Positions 61,849 through 64,000 of a stretch of 64,000 bases of DNA are shown in pieces. Below the pieces are notes generated by a model, which saw only the letters and a list, made by a program, of their open reading frames with translations, was not told the DNA's origin and ran no database searches. Made by a program: the position numbers and the translations under genes. Position 1 is the first letter of the stretch. Each line of letters starts with the position of its first letter. This DNA is from Natronolimnohabitans innermongolicus JCM 12255 (GTDB taxonomy: Archaea; Halobacteriota; Halobacteria; Halobacteriales; Natrialbaceae). The stretch is taken from NCBI RefSeq assembly GCF_000337215.1, contig NZ_AOHZ01000030.1:2468-66467 (forward strand), read 5' to 3'.

Positions 61849-62310
61849 TCAGTCGTCGTGTGGCACCGCGACGACGGGACAGTCCGCGTTCAACAACAGT
61901 GACTGGGTGATACTCCCGAACAGCGCCTGGCCTAGTGGGCGCCGCTTGCGACCGCTGACGACGATGTACTCGGTGTCGTGTTCCGCGGCGTAGTTCCGAA
62001 TCACTTCCGCGGCGTCGCCGACGAGCCCGACCGCCTCGTACTCTTCGAGCCCCTCGACCTGTTCGGCGGCCTCGACGGCGACGTCGGTCGCCCCGGCCTG
62101 GGCGCGCTCGACGATGAGTTCGGACGGCTTGCCGTCGTACGCGCGAAGCGCCTCCTCACCGACGTCGGTAAAGTCCTCTCGAGCGTCGACCGTCGGATCA
62201 CCGACGTGAATCACGTGCAAGTCGACGCCGTAGCGATCGGCCAGTTCGTTCGCCTGTTCGATGACGGCGACCGCTCGGTCGGAGCGGTCGACCGCCGCGA
62301 CGATGGTCAT
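61849..62310 (-). CDS. Universal stress protein (UspA family)
   Basis: 153 residues. TIVAAVDRSDRAVAVIEQAN at the start and the ATP-binding signature YIVVSGRKRRPLGQALFGSI with TQSLLLNADCPVVAVP at the end. All family motifs are intact. It is convergent with lrp and stands alone. Confidence 0.93.
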   Translation of the reverse strand: MTIVAAVDRSDRAVAVIEQANELADRYGVDLHVIHVGDPTVDAREDFTDVGEEALRAYDGKPSELIVERAQAGATDVAVEAAEQVEGLEEYEAVGLVGDAAEVIRNYAAEHDTEYIVVSGRKRRPLGQALFGSITQSLLLNADCPVVAVPHDD

Positions 62311-62446
62311 ACGCCCTTATTGGGGAGCCGACGATTTAGAACTGCGGGCCCGCGAGACGGTCACGCGACCGAACTGACTTCAGCGCTGTCGAGTGGAGTT
62401 CGTCGAGTCGAGACACTCTGTCGGCGCCAGTGTCGAATCCAGAGTA

Positions 62447-63565
62447 CTAAGCAGAATCTGTCGACTTGTTGTATCGGTTGTACAGCGACCGACCGGCGTC
62501 GACGACCTTCCAGGACGGGTTGGTTCCCCGCTCCCAGTAGATGTTCGGGATCAACTCGCCCCCGAACTCCTCTTTGAACTGGAACGCGCCGTCTTCGAAG
62601 TCCGCGCCGCCGCCCCCGAAGTCGTAGGTCTCGTACCCCTCGTCGATCGCCCACTGGAACAGGTAGTCGTAGAGCACCTCGGAGGCGTGATACTGGAAGT
62701 ACTCGGAGGGAACGCCCGCGAAAAAGCCGTGGACGGTGTCTTGTTCGTCGTTGAGCAGTTCGAGAAAGCCGCCGGCGTACTCGCCCTCGACGTAGAGCTG
62801 GAGGAGCAGGATTCGATCCTCCATCGCCCGCAACTGTTCGAGGAACTCGAGGGGGTAGACCTTCGCGTCGATATCCTTCATGTGTCGCTCGTACTTCTCG
62901 TGGAAGCGCGAGAGTTCCTCGTGGGTCAGATCGGCTTCGACGATTTCGTGGTCGGTCTCGCGACCGCGTCGGATCGCGCGGCGCTTCGAACTCGACATGT
63001 CGTCGAACAGCTGGTCGTACCCCTTCTCCAGGTTCATCACGAAACGGCCGCCGACGCGACTCGAGTCGTAGCCTTTGGCCTCCAGATAGTCGTTGTATCG
63101 CAGGAAGTCCGTGTTCGAGGCGCGAATCTCGTGAACGATCGTGCGCCGATCGCAGAGTTCGGGTACCGCCTCGAGGATCAGCGAGAGCGAGTCGGTGACG
63201 TCGGTCGTCAGCAGCGGCCCCCCGAAGCCGGGATAGATCGACGTCAGGCGGTAGAACGGTGTCTTCGGTAGTTCGACGATGAAGTTCGGAAAGAGACCGA
63301 TCGGGTTCGTATCCTTCTCGACGACGAGGTGTCTGGCCGGATGACCGAGGGCGTTCTCGATCGCCTCGAGCCACTCGTAGCGGTGGAAGACGGTCCCGTT
63401 GTCGGCGCGCTCGACGACGTCGTTCCACCGATCGCGGTCAATCGCCCGAACCGTGTTCAACACGTTCACCTCGAGACCGGAGTCGGTGTCCGCCACCGTC
63501 TGTACGGTCCCGGCGGTAGTTACCTCTCGGTTCGAGTGAATGTTGCCTGTCGCTTGTTTAGCCAT
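62447..63565 (-). CDS. FemAB/GNAT-like acyltransferase
   Basis: 372 residues with the two-lobed GNAT layout of FemAB-type proteins: WNDVVERADNGTVFHRYEWL near 48, LTSIYPGFGGPLLTTDVTD near 106, the basic SSSKRRAIRRGRETDHEIVE, and QLYVEGEYAGGFLELLND with YDYLFQWAIDEGYETYDFGG near 310. Relatives attach amino acids to peptidoglycan bridges; haloarchaea lack murein, so this may modify surface polysaccharide or a glycan precursor. The gene at the right edge could belong to the same function. A TATA-like AATAACTTAACC (63600-63611) is 35-46 nt upstream. Confidence 0.8.
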   Translation of the reverse strand: MAKQATGNIHSNREVTTAGTVQTVADTDSGLEVNVLNTVRAIDRDRWNDVVERADNGTVFHRYEWLEAIENALGHPARHLVVEKDTNPIGLFPNFIVELPKTPFYRLTSIYPGFGGPLLTTDVTDSLSLILEAVPELCDRRTIVHEIRASNTDFLRYNDYLEAKGYDSSRVGGRFVMNLEKGYDQLFDDMSSSKRRAIRRGRETDHEIVEADLTHEELSRFHEKYERHMKDIDAKVYPLEFLEQLRAMEDRILLLQLYVEGEYAGGFLELLNDEQDTVHGFFAGVPSEYFQYHASEVLYDYLFQWAIDEGYETYDFGGGGADFEDGAFQFKEEFGGELIPNIYWERGTNPSWKVVDAGRSLYNRYNKSTDSA

Positions 63566-63836
63566 CGGTCGTCTATTCGGTGACGTGCCAGCACGACGCG
63601 GTTAAGTTATTCCTGCTTACAGCCGTTTGCGGCCGTAATTATCAACGAACTCACCACTGTAGGACGCTCATAGTGACTCGCCGTGTCACGGTTCGGCTAT
63701 CGACCCGTCAGCCGCAAGCGAACGCGATGTGACGAAGGAAAACGAACGGTGACGGTCGAAACGATCGACGGATGAGACTCGAAACGATTCCCGTGAAGAG
63801 AGAGGAAGCCATACTCGGACCCTGTTGTTCGACGGC

Positions 63837-64000
63837 TTACCCGTTCGAACGGCGCGCGTCGAGGCGATCGATCGCCGTCCTCGGCCGTGCTAGCACGTCG
63901 TCGGGGTACTTTCGCTCGTGAATCTGTCGGTAGAACTGACGGAGCAGTTCGTCGGCTGGACTGTTCTCGACGCGCGCTTCGACGCGACCGTCGCGAATCG
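63837..64000 (-). CDS. C-terminal end of an unrecognised protein (runs off the window)
   Basis: The last 54 codons of a gene that continues beyond base 64000: IRDGRVEARVENSPADELLR, then a helix-like QFYRQIHERKYPDD and a basic end RLDARRSNG. Codon use is haloarchaeal and the frame is open to the edge. No domain can be named from this fragment. It is on the same strand as the FemAB-like gene, with 271 bp between. Confidence 0.6.
   Translation of the reverse strand, partial: IRDGRVEARVENSPADELLRQFYRQIHERKYPDDVLARPRTAIDRLDARRSNG

Noticed and set aside
1-64000. tRNA or rRNA genes in the intergenic gaps
   Set aside because: Looking through the gaps I saw no T-loop GTTCRAATC-type sequence with a matching acceptor stem and no rRNA stretch. 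A tRNAscan-SE and Rfam run would settle it.

Overview
The window is a GC-rich stretch of chromosome from a haloarchaeon, probably of the Natrialbales type (genus not determinable by eye). Evidence: strongly acidic predicted proteins; an archaeal TFB with zinc ribbon and cyclin folds; an archaeal NAC; twin-arginine lipobox signal peptides; AT-rich TATA elements sitting 25-32 nt upstream of many start codons, which implies leaderless or very short-leader mRNAs. No tRNA, rRNA, insertion sequence or CRISPR array was seen.

Layout. (1) 1-998: start of an operon for homoserine dehydrogenase (partial, runs off the left edge) preceded by an ACT-domain protein. (2) 1567-13255: an accessory catabolic island built around a tripartite tricarboxylate-type transporter (TctA, TctB and two TctC binding lipoproteins), with an NAD-dependent sugar(-acid) dehydrogenase-like SDR, an IclR regulator, an RraA-family aldolase-like protein, two paralogous MBL-fold hydrolases with an altered metal motif, a type-2 glycerate kinase and a zinc MDR dehydrogenase. 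The set reads as uptake and breakdown of an unidentified organic or sugar acid ending at phosphoglycerate. (3) 13875-37555: mostly housekeeping: two AT-rich non-coding islands, TFB, a DUF84 NTPase, a HAD hydrolase, an SPFH/NfeD membrane pair, pyruvate kinase, MetRS, an SNF transporter, MfnA-type decarboxylase, PEP synthase, TrmI/NAC, DedA, PUA, NYN and HtpX proteins. (4) 38007-44789: a lysine biosynthesis operon by the succinylase route (dapA-dapB-dapD, then lysA-dapF-dapE) with a vapBC-type toxin-antitoxin pair inserted in the middle; the aminotransferase dapC is not here. (5) 44983-53060: an acyl-CoA/beta-keto-acid degradation cluster (enoyl-CoA hydratase, BKACE, SDR, acyl-CoA carboxyltransferase, acyl-CoA dehydrogenase, acyl-CoA synthetase), with a possible shared operator and an unusual array of hairpins in one intergenic region. 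(6) 53230-64000: membrane proteins, purine genes (purB and a PurN-AICAR-transformylase fusion), carA divergent from an Lrp regulator, a UspA protein and a FemAB/GNAT-like protein.

The most interesting items are the transporter-linked acid catabolism island with its two motif-variant MBL hydrolases, the hairpin array at 50674-50963, an 18-bp hairpin-associated repeat found at two loci, the lysine-codon mini-ORF and hairpin upstream of dapA, a wHTH regulator with a Tat-like hydrophobic N-terminus, and the BKACE-containing acyl-CoA cluster with a repeated promoter motif. All functional statements rest on motif reading, not on database searches.
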